Positions 23,599 through 37,026 of a stretch of 64,000 nucleotides of DNA are shown in pieces (position 1 is the first letter of the stretch; every line of letters begins with the position of its first letter). The notes under the pieces were generated by a model that was not told the DNA's origin, made no database searches, and saw nothing but the letters and a program-made list of their open reading frames with translations. Made by a program: the position numbers and the translations under genes. Source of the DNA: Struthio camelus (lineage: Eukaryota > Chordata > Aves > Struthioniformes > Struthionidae). The stretch covers positions 48,715,112-48,779,111 of the forward strand of contig NC_090982.1 of the NCBI RefSeq assembly GCF_040807025.1. The letters are read 5' to 3'.

Positions 23599-24036
23599 CG
23601 GCCCCGGCCCTGCGGCTGTGGCGGCAGCGGGGCGGCCCCGCAGCCCCCTGCCGCCCTGCGCGGTGCGGCCCGGGGCAGCGGGAGCCCGGCGGAGCCGCCA
23701 GAGGACGAGGTAGGTGGGCGCCGCGGGGCTGGCGGGAGGGCGCCTCGCCGCCTTCCCCGCCGGGGCCGTGCTGGCAGCGGTGCTCCTTGAGCGTTGTGCG
23801 CCCGCCGCGCGCTGGGGTACCGCCGAGGGGGTCTGAGCCCCAGGCTTGGCGCGCTGTGCAGGGAACCCTCTTGGAAAGGGAGGTTTCATTTGATTTTTCG
23901 GCAATTTCCCCTCGTCTTCACTGGCAGAAAAATTTCAGTCCCGTTCCAAACGGTATCCATGTGTTTGGGTAAAAAGTCACCTGGGTATTGTGGGGTTTTT
24001 TTTCCTTGCCTTCTTAAAGTACCTATGAGCAGACCT

Positions 24037-24075
24037 TTGTTTTCTTTTTTTTTTTTTTTTTTCTTTTTTTCCTTT
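24037..24075. repeat. Poly-T tract at the 3' edge of the CpG island
   Basis: A run of T with few interruptions marks the transition from CpG-island DNA to AT-rich intron. Confidence 0.9.
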
Positions 24076-27000
24076 AACCTGTCAAGCTAGTCTAAGTAAA
24101 TTTGAGGACGTTTTATCTTAGGTTATCTCTGTTTTATGCTTCTGATACTGCTGTTTGGTTTGAGATTAGCACATTGATTTTTGTCACAGGTCATGTTTTT
24201 TAATAGATCCGTGTTGCCTGCAGAAAACTGCTCTACTTGATATTCCAGAGTGGCTTTAAAATAGGTGATGCCGAAGTGTAGAAGCAGAATTTTCAAGTGC
24301 CCAGAATTAGCCAGTCTGTCCAACACTCGAGTATTCTGTGCGTGTGCGGTAACAACTCTTCACTTATACCTAGTTGACACAGAAAACTTGAAACAAAAAA
24401 GTTTATCCAAAATAACAAAGGTGCTTGGGAATGACAAGAATATATAATTTTAAATGCCTTTGTCTACGTTTTCTTCTCATTGCATAAGTGTTACTGGAAA
24501 ATAAATTGTTCAATATAAATAAGAAGAAAAGTTACATCACACATCAAAGAACATACCTCCCAAAAATTACCTGTCTGTCCTAGCAGAGATTTTTTTTATT
24601 ATTGTTGTTAGACAAGCTGAAATATAACTACTGGAAAAAAATAAAGTAATATTTGCAAATCCCACTGTGCAGAAGGAGGATTGTTGAAAGAATTAGGTTT
24701 TACTAAATGATCTCCATGTGTTGCTAGTGTTAAAACAGTTCAAAAAATAACCTTCTGTTCAGGCTTTTAACTACTGTTCTGTATGTGATGAGATTATGCA
24801 TCAACTGCATGCGCATAGGTAAAGGTAGTTGAAGGTACAAGCAATGTGTATCTAGTCAGAAAGTATTATTCATTGCATGAATTTGTAAGGATTTTAGTAA
24901 GTTTAATACTATTTTATTACAGTAAGTGAAGCCGTTTCTTAGCAGATGTTAAACAACAGCAGACTACAAAGAAAACTTAGTTTTGTTATTCCTCCAAACA
25001 CTAGAGGAAGAGTTAATTGCACTACTAAAAAAAAAAAACTTCTCTTTTTAAGATAGCAGTAAAGTGTTTGTTTCTAAGTAGGCACTGCGCTCTCTCAATG
25101 AAAGTATCTATTTGGATATATCAATCATATTTATCGAAGAGTTAAAAATTATGAGAAAGAGCAGAGTACAGATATATTTCTCTTTCATTTTATACAGTTT
25201 GCCAGCTTTTTGTGCCTTTCAAGTTCCGTGAAAAATTCAGTACAGGAAAGCAGGCAAACACCTGATAGATGAGATGTAAAAGACCTGAAGAAAAAAGACG
25301 CTTCTAATTTGAACTCTTTGTCAGTGTCTTAAGTTAAAGGAAAATTCTCTTTGATTAGCGAAGACTTTAGATCCATTACTAGTGCTGTAGCAATAACTTT
25401 GCAGAGATTTATCTGCTTTCAGAGATGGACTGAAGGGACGGACTGTGTGGTTTTTATACACATAGAAGTACATAGGGATGCTTACTTGATGATAACTGTT
25501 TGAAACTTCAGTTACAAGACAAAATATAGTACAATTCTTTAACCACTGATGTGGCCGTTGTGCTTTAGCTTACTTTCTTTGTTGTATTTATTCAAGATTA
25601 ACAAACCTATTTAGAACTAATGAATTCAGTTAAGAGATGTTGATAGTGATCAAAGGCAATCTAAAATTAAGTTTCTTCAAAACTTTATCTGAAGAATTTA
25701 ATAAAGATTATATTTCCCTCAGATGTGCTGATGTGTATACATTTTTTTAGGTAGGAAAGTGCAGGAACTTATTGAAAGATATATAGCTCTCGTCCTTATT
25801 GAAAGACATATTAACAAATTGATGAGTGGCCCAATTTGGTAAGTGCTCACAGTATGAAGAATATTTCCCTAAATAAAAAAAACCCATGAGTCTATTAACA
25901 GAGTTGATATTACATTTCTTGAATAGTTGCCAAAGTTCTGCTAGAATAATTAAAAAGTGTTCTGTGTTCATTATTGTTCAAATGTATGAGTGACAGAAAC
26001 AGCCATGTGTATTTAGACCTTAAATCTGTTGTGAGAAGTGTTTTAAGTATTCTTGCGCCTTCTTTCTGTTACGTGTTTAATTATCTACACACAAGTATCA
26101 TAAGTGCCATAGTGCAATTCCAAATGAGCTATGTCTAGGTATTAGGTTTTTGGGGTGTCATAAAATAAGATTGTTTTATCCTTTTTTGTGGATTGAAAGT
26201 TATTCATCAAGTAAGCTTGAAAATGTGTTCTAATATGTTTTGTTTATGTAGCCATAGAATTAGGTGCTGATAAATTCCGATTATGACCTTAAAGTGCATT
26301 AGTCTTTCGTCACTGTCTGCGTATGTGTCCTAACAAGGGAGAGCAAAATGTTACAGCCCTGCTTCTGCATCCAACACCTAGAGTAGTTTTGAGAGTTTGT
26401 TTGGTAATCCAGCATATGCATTTGATCCTGATTACTGGTGTCCTTGTAATTAGAATTCAGTCAAAACGTCATGTATCTGGGCCAAATTTTGAAGTGATTT
26501 ACTTCTCTACCACTGGCTATTGTTGATAATCTTGTCAAAGTTCAACTTGAACTACTTGCGGTGGTTATTGCTACATTTTACTGCTTGCAGGATTGTGTTT
26601 CAAGATTGCACTTTATGTTTAGTTATCTCCCTTGTAAGTTATTTCAATGGCAAGTTATGTAGCTTTAGGAATTGTTTCTGGTTTCAAGATACTTGCATTT
26701 CAAGTCTAATTTTTGATCATATGTAGAGGCCACCCTTGTATCTTCACGAAAATAATATATTTTTATCAGAGGTATTATTGGGTTTGGCTCTATCTTATAC
26801 AGGGAACAAAAAATTACATCCACAAGAGAATGATGCAAAGGCATAGGATGCCAGTATATTTTTTTGCATGTCTGTATTTATGTGGATAATAACCTCAGGA
26901 AATCCTCTGGTAATTAGAGAATTTAGTGCAGCAAAATCATTTCTGCTTCAACTGGTTAGTTGCCATTATGAAGTTGGATACCATAATTTGATTAGCATTG

Positions 27001-27732
27001 CTAGATTCTTGTTGAGATAGATGCTTGAGATGGGAGCCGCAAGTAGAAAAATGATTTGATGCTGGTGAAAATTCTGCGCCTAGACCAAAATTTTGCAACC
27101 TGGATGTCAAAACTTAGGTGAATTCTGAGGTTGAGTATGCCCTGGTTCAGAAAAGCATCTATCTTCACTAAAGGACAAACTGAAATACTCAAGTTCTGTT
27201 GTAGTTGTGTGGATAAAGGCGAGTACTTGAGTGCCTCCCTCTACCAGCCGAAGGCACAGGCTAGTTTTCAGAAGCTCTGACAGTGTCTGCTCAGGCACGC
27301 TCAGCACTTCTCAGGAGCAAGCAGGGTGGATGTCTTCAGCATCTTCCTATTATTTAATATGCTTTTGCTAATTTCACCGGGTCATGTTGACTGTGTATGC
27401 TCAGGTCATGTGGTTGTTTTTTGTTTGTTTTTGATCTTGAAATAGTTCTGCCTGTGTGCAGCGATAAGGGAAATAACGTAGAAATGGTTGGAATGGGAAG
27501 AAGACAGTTGCTTATGTTAAGAATGACTAAGGAATTGAAATGAGCTGGGGGCAAAGTGTGCCAAAAATCAAAGCATTTGCTTTGGTTTTGGTCTTCCAGG
27601 TAGTTTTTAAATGACAAGGGAAGCAATAATGCCTTGAATACGTGGCTTTATTTTTTTATTTTTGGGTAATATGTCTTGTATTTTGGGAGGGTTGTATCTG
27701 GCAGCTTGCTCCGAGAGCAAAAAACCTCTGAC

Positions 27733-27750
27733 TTTATATATATATATATA
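27733..27750. repeat. (TA)n microsatellite
   Basis: Uninterrupted TA dinucleotides in an AT-rich intronic context. Confidence 0.9.
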
Positions 27751-28231
27751 GTAATTAAAGATCAGAAGCACAGCTTTCAGTTTGCTATGCCTACTTTCTG
27801 TGGTTTTAATAGTTTCACTAACACCTTGAGTCTCCAAAAGGTTATTGGTGTTTATTTTAAAAGTGAATTTTTGAGACATTTTGAAATCTTCTGTGGAAAA
27901 ACTACACAAAGAGCAGTAGTTTCATTGGCTTCCACCTTCATATGAAAGGCGCCTTGTAAAGTAGTAAATGGTCTTCGTGAAATTCTTCTTATTAAATCTT
28001 TTCAAAAAGTGCATAGTAAAGACGCTTTGCTGCATTCTTCCCGCTAGCGCTATGTCCTTTTGGAGAGGGACAGATAAAGATGAGCCTGCCTTCCTTTCCC
28101 CTGTTGCTACGATCCCACCAATCTACCAGCTTCATGCTGGGCTGAGAAAATGAATGAATGCAGTCCTTCAGGAGTCATGGTCTTTGCAGTTTTACAGTAA
28201 GAGAGGCATATGTAATATACGTTCGTGTATG

Positions 28232-28288
28232 CACATATATATATGTATATATACACATACATACACACACATGCACACACCCCCCCAC
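28232..28288. repeat. Compound (AT)n-(ACAT)n-(CA)n simple repeat
   Basis: ATATATATATGTATATATAC grades into ACACATACATACACACAC and ends in a C-run (28280-28286). Confidence 0.92.
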
Positions 28289-31200
28289 GCCCCTAGCTGG
28301 GTGTGTGCACAATTAAATGTGTCACTAGAAGGGGATGCAGGGTAGAGTAAATCATAATTGTTGTGTGAAAAAACATCTCTAAAATGGAATTTTAAATTAA
28401 TGAAGTCTTGCAAATTTCCAAAATGAATAGCCCAGCCCCCTTCTTCCAGCAAAAGTCTGTTTTTTTAAAAAAAAAAATCAAAAATTGAAAAAGAAATATT
28501 TGTAGAAGCTGTGTTTTAGTTCTCGGCAGTCTTCCCATTGTACTGTTTCTTTGCGCACTAGTAGTCCCCAGGTAGGTAGGCAGGTACACAAATGTAAAAT
28601 GAAACAGAGACAATTGCAGGCATGTGTTTTGAGCGCTCTCAGTGCTAATTAAAGTACCTTGTTACTGCTTATTCCTAAAACAGTCTGTCACTGGGCATTG
28701 CGCTGTATTGTTGAAATATTAGACTTTCAGAAAGCACGTAAAGTAGGCTGGTCAAACTGGCGTTTGCAGTGCTGTGAAGCTACACATCACCTTAGAGAAA
28801 ATGCTAACAAAGACACAACCTTCTCTGGAGAAGTATGAGTAGACAGCAGTTCCACCATGGCTGTGAAATGTACCTCTCTTGCTTAAGCAAGCTCAGTGTT
28901 TGTCTCTTTGCATTAAAAAATATAAAAGAAATATTGTGAAACTGGGCTTTTCTTTCTGTAATCACTCTTTGCTCTGCTCTTCAGTTCTGAGCATTGTTTT
29001 GAAAAAATGTCTTTAGTCTCATAATTAATCTAATCTTCCAGTGTTTCTGAATGGTGTAATTCACTGTTGAGAATAAAGGGTTCTGTTTTGTTTAAGTTTT
29101 CTTTGCGCTTGTGCTTAAAATGTAGTCAGTCAGCAGCACACCAACATAATGAAATGGAAACGTTTGGTTTAAAATAGACAAGTTATTGAAACTGCTTTCT
29201 GGTGATATTACAGCTATTGTGAGTAAACCCTACTGTAATGTACTTCAGCATAGCTGACTGGAAGAATAGAATCCCTCATGTCTCAGAAGTCTTCCTGGCA
29301 TTTTTGCATTCTCCCTATTCATTGTTCTCTCTACAGGCTAGATTATAGTTGAGCTCATTTAAAATGGTGGGTAGTATTTTACAGTGTGCAAACATAAATA
29401 GATGTCTGAAGGCCTCATTTTTAAGAAACTGAGCAAAGATTGTTACATTACAAAACCACAAATTCCCACTCCTATGCAATTTAAAAAATTATTTGTATTT
29501 AAAATCAAGTATTTTAAAATTTAAAAACGTTAAAAACGGGATGCTGTTCTGCGAAGACTGAGATTGTATTTTGCTCCTATAGGATGTTATGGTTTCCAAT
29601 AAAAGAAAAATAACCACCTCCTTTTTTTGTGTGGGGTTATTCCTCGTGTTTGTTATTGACAGGTTGATAAAAATACATTGTTAGAGCCCAGTTTCATCAA
29701 AAAATGAATTCGTTTATTTTTGCTGCAAAATGTAGAAGTATTTTTGATGCACATGTTCTATTAACTGGCATGCTAAGAGTTTTATGGCTTTTTTCGTCTT
29801 TAAATGAGTGACCAATATAAATGCTATCAAAAGAGAAATCAGCTAACAATAAGATATGCAGGAGTCCTGTTCCTTAGCAAGATCTGCTTGAATTGCTAAT
29901 ACCAACTTCTTATAGCAAATTCTTCAGGTTTGACCATTTTCACTTGAAAAGCCTTGAAGACTGTAATTCTATTCTATCACTTGTGCTGTAATCTGGTGGA
30001 AGAATTTACCTATCCGTGCTGGAAAAAGGTGCGGAAAAACGCTTTTAGTCTGGTAAAACCTGTAAGGTACGGTATTAGTTGAATTTTACTTTTTACATTT
30101 TCTTTTCCGACATTAAATCAGCATATTAATCCAATAAGGAACTGTTCGCTAATAATTACTACAGTAAAAATCTTTACTGCATGTTTGTCACTGAGTCACT
30201 TGACTAATTTTTTTGTTGTTTTCATCAGGCACTTAGAGAGCTGTTTTATTTGATAGACGCCATATTTAGTTTTCGATGACAATAATGAAACGATGCAGGA
30301 GTGCAGAAAAGAAATGATTTGCTCAAGAATCGTCTGATGAGGTGAAAAATGGGAATGTGAGATATGTCTGCTTTGACTCTGATGGGTCTCTGCTAAAATA
30401 TCTTTTTGTTCCATTCTCATAGTTACTATCTGGCCTCATGACTATTAAAAAGATGCATGTTTTAATAGAATGTGTTGTCATGCCATAATGAATCTTCGCT
30501 GTGTAGCACTGATATTCTTTATTCATTAAAAGAACATATCTTTTTCTCCTCACATTATTTCCGTTTTTGCTTGTGGGTGCATATTGGCCAATGGCGGGCA
30601 TGTTTACATTGTACGTGAGTTGTTCATCAGTACTAGCTGAGCACCCTGGCCTTTCCCTAGTGAGTAGTAATGAAATAGTGCATTTTTGCTTTTGTGGACT
30701 TCAAAGTAGTATTTTTCATATTCAGATTATGATTTAGAAGAGCTTATTCCTTCCCTCTATGCACGTTCCTTATACCAGAAAATCCCATTATTTAATCATA
30801 CAGGGAACCATTAAGAACTATATATTAATTTTTATTAGGATGCTATTATTGTATGCAGGGGTTTTATTTATTTTTACTTTACATTTGTTTTAATTTTATA
30901 AATACATTTGGATATTTCATTTCAGTCTTTGCCTCTGAAACTGGAGCTGAAAATAGAAATTCTAAGTCATTGCGTCAAAACTAAACAAAAAATCCGCGAT
31001 CTCTCTATGGTAAATTTTTTTTTGTGTGGTGCTAAGTCAATAAAATACAGACTTTTTTTTTTGTGAGGAGACAAAATAGGTATTTCTGCCACTTGTATAT
31101 TTGATGATGATCTTTGTGATAGAGTTGCTGGGCTAATTGTCTACATCATCAACGTCAGGTAAGGACTGCTAAACAGGTTTAGTAACAGTGATGTTGGCGT

Positions 31201-32649
31201 CTCTAGAATTGTTCAGATTATTCTAAAGAAATTCAATAATTTTGTTGATAAGCAGAAAACCGGTTGTGTTTTTTTTTTTTTTTTAAATTGATGTCTTATC
31301 AGATTTAAAAAATAGTTATGTATTCATACAGGCAGGACGTTTATTCCCGCATGTTTGGCGAGCAGGAGTTAACAAAGTAGGAGCTATCAATCCTGCTCTC
31401 TTTCCCATTGTTTGCAGAAAAGAAGGAAATAAAGAGAGACGCTGGAATTTGAAAGTATTGACCTTCTGACATGCACACACAGCATGGTCATTGCACTGGC
31501 ACATAAAGTGCCTTAAGCCACCATAATGGCAAACTGCATTTTTGAAGTTACTGATATGAGAGCCAGCTGGATGGGGGATGGAGAGCCAACATTGACTCTG
31601 CAGCTATTTGCAAGTTTCCACTTTAGAGCCAGACAGCTTCACTTCTAAATTCCCAAACTTCCCATTTAGGAATAATGTTGCTTTGTTCGCTTTAGCCAGG
31701 GATTTGTGACTGCTACATAGACTTAGTACCGTTTGGTCCAGATCTCTGTGGTCATTCTTCATAGAGATCTGCTTCACAGAGTAATTTCATTCATCTGGTG
31801 GTGGGGGAGGGATGAGAAACAGTGAAGGGACATTCAGATATAGCATTCTTCAAGGAAAATGCACATCCACATTAGCTAGTCACTAAAGCTTTTTTAAAGA
31901 TGAAGGCAGAGATTTGGATCAAGTAGTTAAAAGCCAATTCAGACCCCTGTCTTCAGACTACATGTGATCTCCTGGGTAGGCTCTCCATGCATAATCTGGA
32001 AAAGACCTAATATTTTATGTACTGCAACAGCTCTTTCTCCCCCTTTTTTGTATTTGTTTACAGTTATTGCTTCAATACACTTATACATCTTTTTATAGTT
32101 CTCTTGGGGCTTAGTTTATTAAAAATTAGTGATCCATCACTAAGCGGGGTACAGTACAAATAGTGGTGCTCCCAAAAGAGTGTTCTTGTGCCAAACCAGA
32201 AGAAATAATAGGGATACAAAAGCTGCCAAAAAGCGTGTCTCCCAATTGCTAATTAATCAGGCGAAAAAGCACCTCAGCAGCTGTAGTTGAATGTGGGACA
32301 GTTTATTGTAAATATTGAATAAGGATATGTTAAGGGGACATAATATCTTTTTGTTTGTACCTGTGTATATTTTTTTTTAAAAAGAAATCAAATAAATGTG
32401 TAAACTGTGTGACTGAGTTGCTAGTGCTGAGCTTCTTTTACGTTGATGGCGTTGTCAGCGGATGGAGCTCTTTCGAAAAACTTATGCCACGTTTGAGCAA
32501 AACGACCTGTTTTGTTTATTTATTATTCCTGTCTATTTTTAAGGTATTGGCTATGAATAACAACATCTCTTGCCAGTAGGTGAAGCTTTAGAAAGGATAC
32601 TTTAAAAGCTAACATCTTCAATAATTTGGGTTACAAGGTATGAGAGAGG

Positions 32650-32905
32650 AAGAACCATTGCTGTGAATATCTGGCATCCAAAGCTGCCAATCACTTCTGG
32701 CACAACTCCCATCATGGTTGCTGTGCCCATAATTAAACGCCTGTCATTAGTGTATTTTTCCATAACATTTACAATGGAAAAGGCAAGGGGTCCTTGCAGA
32801 GCTATGGCTGTCAGGGGAACAATAAAAACTAATTACACACTCTGCTGTCACCATTGTCAGCTCTGCTTTTGGGGGGAAAGAACATGGAAAGTGTGTGCCT
32901 AATAA
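32650..32905. promoter_or_regulatory. Candidate conserved intronic enhancer
   Basis: This block of balanced composition contains CCCATAATTAAACGCC, GTCATTAGTG, two ACAAT/GGAACAATAA SOX-like sites, and AACTAATTACACAC. TAATTA is the homeodomain core. Short homeodomain and SOX sites clustered without repeats are typical of developmental enhancers in introns. Conservation is not measured. Confidence 0.3.
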
Positions 32906-32930
32906 TTATATATATAAAATTATATATATA
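32904..32930. repeat. 13-bp direct repeat AATTATATATATA
   Basis: Two identical copies (32904-32916 and 32918-32930) are separated by one base. The AT-only sequence is also self-complementary over much of its length. Confidence 0.9.
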
Positions 32931-33959
32931 CAATACCCAATTGGGGAAACTCAGTCATAGTGAAGTGACATTTACTTGGAAGTTTATTATTCCTGCCTTC
33001 AAAAGACCTTAATTCTAGGGTTTTATTTTTCCCTTCACTTATGCTGAAGTTGCATACACTTTTCCCTTTGCATTTTGCTCACCTTTCCCTTTCTTGCTTT
33101 CTCTGTTGCACACTTTCTGGTGAACTGAACTTTCCAACAAAATTGCTGAGAGCAAAGCTGGTTTTTGCCCACATTTACTAAGTGGGTGCAAATCTTCTTA
33201 TCCTTTGTATGCTTTTTGCCTGTGTCCTGCGTACTAAACTTGATAAAGAAGCTGAATGAAAGCAGGTAGTTCTTTCAGATTAGTATGTGTGTACTTTTCT
33301 CCGTTTCCAACCCATGGGCACGCAGGCCATCTGCAGGGAAATCGGTAGGCTAAGGCTTTGGGGTGTCGCAGTTATGGCTTAAGTGAAAGTTTGCTAGTTC
33401 TGTTTATGGATACACAAAAATTTTCAAATGTGTGTATAGGTGCCTAATCAGAGAGGGAAATATCTGCAGGCTGCCGTCCAGAAAGAGGTTGAGAGAGTAA
33501 AGTCATGCTCTCACACTAACATTTACTCATGTTTTTTTCTCTAGCCTGTAAGATGAATATTTTACTGACGTTTTTTGTAGCCTACAGATTTAAAAAAGAA
33601 TCTGTCCTGAAGAGCCAGAATTTTGGAAGATGTTTAGACACCTAGAGATCCAGGCAAGAGCCATGTGGGATTTTTGAGGCTGCCTGGTACCTAACTGTCT
33701 GCGACTATGTTTCTCTCTTTTTATACCTTTACGTACTGAAATACATTTCAAAAAATGGTCCCTAAAATTGATTTAGGAAAGCAATGTAAATAAACATCCT
33801 CATTTTTGAAAGTTGCTGAAGTCAAGAGGAACTGGTAAGTGCTAATTGGTGATGGAAGTTTGATTACTTGTTCATGTTGTATGCGTCGGTAGATGCAGTG
33901 GGATCCAATTTTTTTAACCCCATCCTTTTATGCTTTGTTATTGCAGTATTTTAGGCAGT

Positions 33960-34032
33960 GTTTAGATCCAGCTCCATTGAAATAAAAAGGTATTCTCCCA
34001 TTGATTTGGATGGTAGTTTAATTAGGTCCTAT
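33960..34032 (+). repeat. Relic of the same sauropsid repeat, copy 3
   Basis: GATCCAGCTCCATTGAAATA, then TTCTCCCATTGATTTGGATG and AATTAGGTCCTAT, retain both inverted halves (CCATTGAAGT.. and CCATTGATTT..) of the element in decayed form. Confidence 0.5.
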
Positions 34033-35789
34033 ATTCACAGTTTTATTGTATAATTCATGAATAAGAACTTTAGTAGTTAGGCTTATATCTTTTTGCGATT
34101 TTACACATTCTGTGTAAATCTAATCTAGTGAAACGCCACAGTTTCATTGGTTCCAAGTAATTTTTAGGTTGACTTTTTAAACTCTCTTTTTTTTTTTTTT
34201 TTAAAAGATTTGGGACCTTTATCTTGGAGGGACTGAGGGGGTAAAAGTGAACCTAGCAGAATAAGTAGTTACTTTGCCATCAGCAGGTATTGTTATATGT
34301 GATTAGTAAATAGGGGGTAGCAAGATTCTGATGCATTGGACACCATATACGGTGTATGAACATTTTGAATATAGTGGGGAAAAAAAATCATAATCTTGAG
34401 ATAGCGAAAGTGAAGTTAATCAAATATAGTTGTACAAAAAGTACAATAAAGGATATGTATTTTCCGAAGCAGTGCACCGCTCTATCCTAGATAAGATATT
34501 CTGTAAGGACCAGACGAATCTTGTGAATGTCCAAGTGCGACAGAGTTGCTTCCTCATGGTAATAATTAAAACGCTGTATTCAGGAAAGTGTGGGTTTCTA
34601 TTTTAATAGTCACCGAACACTAGATCTCCTTGCAAATCTAAACTGTTCAATATATAAACCTTGAAACGCTACCTGTTTACCAAAAAGATGAGCAGGGGTT
34701 CTTGTCCCGTGGCCTGTAAACTGCATTTTGAGGCTACTAGGAGAATAAGAAGGCAATTTGTCTTCAAGCATTTCATTTAATGGTGTTTCAAGTATTAAAT
34801 TTTTGTTAATTTCCAGCCAACTTGCTGGTCTCTAGTGGCTATGAGATATAATGTAATAAGAGGAAGACACCACTTTCAGGAAATAGAGTCTATGTTTAAT
34901 TTGAAAAGAAAAGTGTTGATGAAATAAACCAGTTTTTCCTAAAATTGCGAATCATAAAAAAAAAAAAAATTAAAACTCTGATTCTTAAACTGTGTCCATC
35001 GTGTGTATGTTTGAAGTCTCATCGTGCTTTATAGTCTTTGTGTTGGTGGCAATTGCAGAATAGTGGGCCTAATTTAATGTTATTTGTATGTATTTGTAGC
35101 TCCTTAAAGGACCCCAGAAATTTTTGAAAATTTGATTTGATTTAATTTTTTTATTTTTTCAAAAAAATCTGTAGATTCTCAATAATCTTATTATGTCGAG
35201 TTCGCAGACCTTTTAAAAGGATGCACACATAGTGTTATTGAAGAGTGTACATCTTAAACAGTCTCCAGACAAGCTCCATTTACAAAAATAGCAGGAATAC
35301 TTCCTGCAGGGAGCATCATTTCGTAACACACTTAATAGCATAATTCTCATTTAAAAACATGAAATATAAATCAATCTCTTAGCACTTGCTACAGAAGTTG
35401 TGTTGCAGATTGGTTATTTCCTTCACTAACAAAAGTTCCATACGTTTATTGAGGATTTTGAGAGCGTAGAGAAACTCTTCATTAAAATAACAACACTCTT
35501 TTTTATTTTGGTTTTACTTCCAGTATCTTTAATCAAGGTGGTATGAAATTTCTCATTAAGGTTAAGATTCACATTATCATAACAAGTGACACTGTAGGTG
35601 AAGAAGGAAAATTAATTAGAGAGGTAGATCATGCTTGTTTCTCATTATATCATGACTATTCACTGCATTCAAATTCCAAGCAAACCCTTTCCCTGTACCT
35701 GAGTTATATAAAACTTACTTGCCAGGAACATTTGATGAAGAGAATCTCCGTATTTGCAGTTTGTAGTGCAAAGCACGATAGTTTGCTTT

Positions 35790-35818
35790 AAAAAAAAAAA
35801 AAAAAAAAGGGAGGGGGG
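35790..35818. repeat. A19 run followed by G-rich end
   Basis: Nineteen consecutive A (35790-35808) are followed by GGGAGGGGGGG. There is no recognisable retroposed body upstream, so it is treated as a simple repeat. Confidence 0.85.
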
Positions 35819-36814
35819 GCTGTGATTTACAGCATCCTTTAAATGTTATTTTTTCAGACCCTGTCTCTGACTGAACTACATTTTATAGCTTACTGTAAAA
35901 AGAAATCTCCGTTTTCCATTTTTCATACTAGCTGTCTTAATTTGCTGCTGATAAAATGGCTGCTTTTAGCACAAAACATTTGGAAGCGTTTCATAAGCAC
36001 TTTATTTTAGGTGTAGAGTTTTAGAGTTTTTATTGACCAAAGCACTTTTGCCTTTGTAACTTCTTTGAGTAAATCAGACTGTTGCAGTGCCCAGTTAGGA
36101 CTTGCATGGTGTTCTTTTGCTCTGATTTAGAAAAGAGGAAAGATTGCATCTACTTTGTGTTTTCGTGGTTATTTTCTTGAGAAAGCTAGTACAGTGGATG
36201 CCTACAAGACTTGATTTTTAGATTAGAATCAGTATTATGTAGATTTAACCTAACCTTCATGAATTATTTGTTTTCTTTCATATTGGAGAAGATGTACCCG
36301 TAAGACAAAAATGTCCTCTGCTTTCCACATGTTAAATCAAAATGACAGAGACAAAGCAAGTCTTGGGAGTTTCATAGTCCCAAAAGTGTGATGAGGTACC
36401 TGCTTGAAATAGTTCTTTGGTTTTAAATTAAATGTACTGGCGGTTAGTACTATTTCTTGTGATTTCTGTTAGAGTTAGTGCTCTTAATGGTTTTGTCTTG
36501 AGAAACATTCCCATTCAAATTTATCAGTTTGAAAGATAACCTTTCCTGCACTATCTACTTACTGATCCGTATCACGGCAGTAATATTCTTATTTAAATAA
36601 TATATCAGAAGCAAAAATAGTGTTTACACAAATCTATCCTGTCAATTGAGAAAATATGCAGGTAATACAGAATATCCTGATTTATAACAACAGAGGATTA
36701 ATAATTATCTTTTTCTGTATTATTCCGTAGTAAATGTGAATAGACTGTAAGTGGTATTCTGTAATGCTTATCTAAAGCACAGAACATAAAAGGAAGAGTG
36801 CATTAACAGATATT

Positions 36815-36870
36815 CTGGCCAGATGCTGTGATGTATTTGCATGAAATTCCCATTGAGTTTATTGGATCAC
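36815..36870 (+). repeat. Relic of the same sauropsid repeat, copy 4
   Basis: GGCCAGATGCTGTGATGTAT followed by ATTCCCATTGAGTTTATTGG resembles 'ggccagatcctcagctggtgta...ccattgacttcaatgg'. The match is decayed. Confidence 0.4.
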
Positions 36871-37000
36871 TGAGGAAATTTTTATTTTTATTTTTGAAGT
36901 TCAGAAGAGATTGAGGTAAGTATCAACTGTTAAGTGGATAGTTATTCATTGTACCTCATTCTCTGCTATTCCTTTCTGAACTTCAAAAACATTATTAGTA

Positions 37001-37026
37001 ATGCTCTATTTTGAAAAATAGAGCAT
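37001..37026. repeat. Perfect 12-bp inverted repeat with a 2-base loop
   Basis: ATGCTCTATTTT (37001-37012) is followed after GA by its exact complement AAAATAGAGCAT (37015-37026). It could form a snapback hairpin or cruciform. It is too short to be a typical miRNA precursor. Confidence 0.9.

Larger units (their letters stand above)
20030..23900. promoter_or_regulatory. EFNA5: CpG island spanning the EFNA5 promoter, 5' leader, exon 1 and start of intron 1
   Basis: Dense CpG dinucleotides and long GC tracts stand out sharply against the AT-rich flanks. The densest parts are about 20080-20690 and 22550-23830, with a more balanced stretch at 20700-22400. The long frames on both strands here are compositional shadows. 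Birds and mammals commonly have CpG-island promoters at developmental regulators of this kind. The transcription start site cannot be fixed from sequence alone, and no convincing TATA box was chosen. Confidence 0.88.
23950..32640. other. AT-rich intron 1 segment; no second gene seen
   Basis: After the CpG island there are T-rich tracts, microsatellites at 27733-27750 and 28232-28288, and a long T run at 31269-31284. No exon-like block with flanking splice sites and a recognisable peptide was found on either strand. The segment 31500-31800 has balanced composition and could be conserved noncoding sequence; this was not tested. Confidence 0.65.

Noticed and set aside
22474..23904. Minus-strand frames of 156-262 codons opposite EFNA5 exon 1
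   Set aside because: Compositional shadows of the CpG island, low-complexity and without motifs; the + strand EFNA5 exon explains the only conserved peptide here.
33420..33810. Further pieces resembling sauropsid repeats ('AGGTGCCTAATCAGAG', 'AAAAAATGGTCCCTAAAA')
   Set aside because: Similarity to remembered repeat fragments is too weak to support a feature.
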